Source: Gammaproteobacteria bacterium (lineage in GTDB: Bacteria; Pseudomonadota; Gammaproteobacteria; Pseudomonadales; Halieaceae). Taken from it: a stretch of DNA of 46,248 nt. The notes below the pieces were generated by a model. The model searched no databases. It worked only from the letters and a program-made list of their open reading frames with translations, and was not told the DNA's origin. The position numbers and the translations under genes were made by a program. The stretch is taken from the NCBI GenBank assembly GCA_030433415.1, contig JAUIMF010000020.1, forward strand, positions 1 to 46,248, written 5' to 3'. Shown piece by piece: positions 44,682 to 46,248 of the stretch (position 1 is its first letter; each line of letters starts with the position of its first letter).

Positions 44682-46248
44682 ATGAGCGATAGAAAGTCCT
44701 CGCTACCAGCCTACATCCGGCTGCCCGACGGCTTGCGCTTCGCCGGCACCGCAGAAATGGACGATGACGGACGCCTGCGTTTTCGACCCAAGCAGGCGAT
44801 CTCGCCGCTGCCGCCCGAAGGATTGCCGCTGCACCTGATCATTGCCGGACTGCCCAATGATGAGGAAGCTCAGCTGAGCATTGCGGGCAGCGTCGCCAGT
44901 GCCAGCGCGCGTGATGTGGCCATTGATGCAGACGAGTCACTTCCCGCTCCTCTGGTGGAGGCCCTCGACCCCGAATCCATCGTATGGATCCCCGAACCTG
45001 AAGTCGCCCGGCAGATCCTGCGCACCATGCGCGAGCAAGGCAGCGAGTTACTCCTCAAGGGCATGCGACGCTTCGTGGTCTCCCTGGGTGACGAACTGTT
45101 TGACCTGTCGACTTCATCTCGCTACGGCATCTCTGGCCAGCACGCGCACTACGACGCACTGAACATGCTCAAGCGTCACAGCGATGATTTCATCGCAAGT
45201 TTCGAAGCGGGCCTGGCCGCCAGCCTGGACAAGATCGAGAAGGACGGCGAGGGGCAGAGCTTCGCCGACCTCGAGGCCGCTTCGGCGCGCAATCTTGACC
45301 TCGTTGCCCTGGACGAGATGGACCAGAAGCTGGCCGTCGACAAGATCGTCAGCGGACTCATCGATGAACACCGCGTCGAACTCGAATGCCTGACGATTCG
45401 CGCCGCCCTCGTCGCCGATCTGGAGCCACGCAAGGCCCGCACACCCTTTCACCCCGCCTACATCGTGCAGTCCTTCATGGACGCCTTTGAGCAGATCAGC
45501 GACAGCGCCGTGGTCATCCAGGACACGCTGCGGTGCTTTCGCGAGCAATACGCGCCCGTGCTGAACGAGGTTTACCCACAGCTCAATGAACTGTTCATCC
45601 GCGAGGGCGTAGAAGCGGGCCTGGAAGAAGACATTCGAGAGAATGGCTCCCTGCTGAACCCCGTCGAAAAACGCATCATTAAGTCGACCACGCGCACCCG
45701 CAACCGCGACGAATCGTCAGCGCAGGGCGGCGGCGTTTCCGGGGGCAGCGGCGGCGCCTCGGGGGGAACCAGCGGCGGTGCCTCGCAGGGGGGCGGCTCG
45801 TCTATGACCGGCGAGACCCCCGCGGCGGATACCGATGCCAACCGACCACCAGCGCAATCCGCAGGTCCGCTGGACAAGCACGACGCCATGTACGATGCGG
45901 TGATCAGCGCGCTGGACACGCAACGCGGTCAGGCTCCGCCCGAAGAAGCGAGCACGCCTGACGAAGCAGCCACGCCCGAACCTGCAGACAATAACTCAGA
46001 GTCCCCGGCCCCCGAGAGCAAGGACGCCGGGCAGGCAGCCGCGACGGCTGCGCTGCATACCGCGGTCCTCAGCCAACAACAACTGACCCAGGCGCTGCAG
46101 GGCCTGCAGGAACTGCAACCTGACGTGGCGTCCCTCGGCGAGCTGGAGCCCCTTGAGAAGCTCATTCGCGAGCGCGAGGGCGGGGATGCGGAACTCGACC
46201 GCGACGGTTCAAACCGACTGCACTTTGTGGACAACGTGTTCCGAACGC
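44682..46248 (+). CDS. DUF1631 family protein, 3' end cut off by the window edge
   Basis: At least 522 residues are present and the frame is open at the last base. Residues 1-110 look like a beta-rich N-terminal domain without a motif I can name. From about residue 125 to 340 the protein is helical and matches DUF1631 features: FVVSLGDELFDLSTS, NLDLVALDEMDQKLAVDKIV and YAPVLNEVYPQLNELFI, followed by REGVEAGLEED. A Gly/Ser-rich linker follows (about residues 345-375), then an acidic Ala/Pro-rich stretch and a Gln-rich helix (SQQQLTQALQGLQELQ). The function of DUF1631 is unknown; annotation as thymidine phosphorylase in some databases is not supported by the sequence. Confidence 0.85.
   Translation, partial: MSDRKSSLPAYIRLPDGLRFAGTAEMDDDGRLRFRPKQAISPLPPEGLPLHLIIAGLPNDEEAQLSIAGSVASASARDVAIDADESLPAPLVEALDPESIVWIPEPEVARQILRTMREQGSELLLKGMRRFVVSLGDELFDLSTSSRYGISGQHAHYDALNMLKRHSDDFIASFEAGLAASLDKIEKDGEGQSFADLEAASARNLDLVALDEMDQKLAVDKIVSGLIDEHRVELECLTIRAALVADLEPRKARTPFHPAYIVQSFMDAFEQISDSAVVIQDTLRCFREQYAPVLNEVYPQLNELFIREGVEAGLEEDIRENGSLLNPVEKRIIKSTTRTRNRDESSAQGGGVSGGSGGASGGTSGGASQGGGSSMTGETPAADTDANRPPAQSAGPLDKHDAMYDAVISALDTQRGQAPPEEASTPDEAATPEPADNNSESPAPESKDAGQAAATAALHTAVLSQQQLTQALQGLQELQPDVASLGELEPLEKLIREREGGDAELDRDGSNRLHFVDNVFRT
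45747..45785 (+). repeat. Imperfect direct repeat in the Gly/Ser linker of the DUF1631 gene
   Basis: AGCGGCGG(C/T)GCCTCG occurs at 45747-45761 and 45771-45785, 24 bases (8 codons) apart, in frame. It encodes the repeated SGGAS of the linker and could change in length by slippage. Confidence 0.6.

Overview
The window is about 46 kb of densely packed, GC-rich bacterial chromosome with 48 confidently called protein genes and one tentative small one. No stretch of 300 bases lacks a gene; the longest gaps are about 230 bp (10674-10902) and 196 bp (40260-40455). I see no tRNA, rRNA, CRISPR array, insertion sequence, integrase or phage gene. The gene content and order point to a gammaproteobacterium: nadB facing an rpoE-rseA-rseB-rseC-mucD cluster of the Pseudomonas algU-mucABCD type, then lepA-lepB-rnc-era-recO-acpS, plus sdhE/ygfZ and yrbL. 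My best guess is a marine aerobic heterotroph near the Cellvibrionales/Halieaceae. That placement is inference and was not tested.

Left part (1-16 kb) is metabolic and accessory. It holds a truncated O-antigen ligase facing away from a YrbL-like protein, a secreted alpha/beta hydrolase divergent from a class-I-like HMG-CoA reductase, and a small membrane protein with a Cys/His motif. A hydroxyacid dehydrogenase and 4-hydroxyphenylpyruvate dioxygenase follow, the latter divergent from an Lrp/AsnC regulator. Next come an aldehyde dehydrogenase-glycerol kinase-ureohydrolase operon, a divergent acyl-CoA dehydrogenase, and a cytochrome c' convergent with a cytochrome b561. A Nudix hydrolase, an exported M20 hydrolase and a DUF442/TauE sulfur-type pair complete this part.

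Middle part (16-25 kb, mostly minus strand) is housekeeping: long-form purC, a NupC-type nucleoside transporter, udk, trpS, an M18 aminopeptidase, a beta-hydroxyacid dehydrogenase, uppP and tsaB, with mobA divergent from tsaB.

Right part (25-40 kb) is one long minus-strand series that reads from rpoE down to adk. It covers envelope stress control (rpoE, rseA, rseB, rseC, mucD), protein export and translation (lepA, lepB), RNA processing (rnc, era), DNA repair (recO), lipid cofactor transfer (acpS), cysteine synthesis (cysM), the stringent response (relA), nucleotide clean-up (mazG) and adenylate kinase. A good sigma-E-type promoter lies upstream of rpoE, which fits autoregulation. Beyond it are nadB, the ygfX/sdhE pair, ygfZ, ung and a truncated DUF1631-family gene that runs off the end.

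Most of the window is conserved core genome, and I do not see a clear new defence, mobile or biosynthetic system. The items most worth a second look are the HMG-CoA reductase, the small Cys-motif membrane protein, a possible 30-39 residue membrane peptide between nadB and ygfX, a histidine-rich linker in RseB, phased AT-rich repeats between hppD and its likely regulator, and the ald-glpK-ureohydrolase operon.
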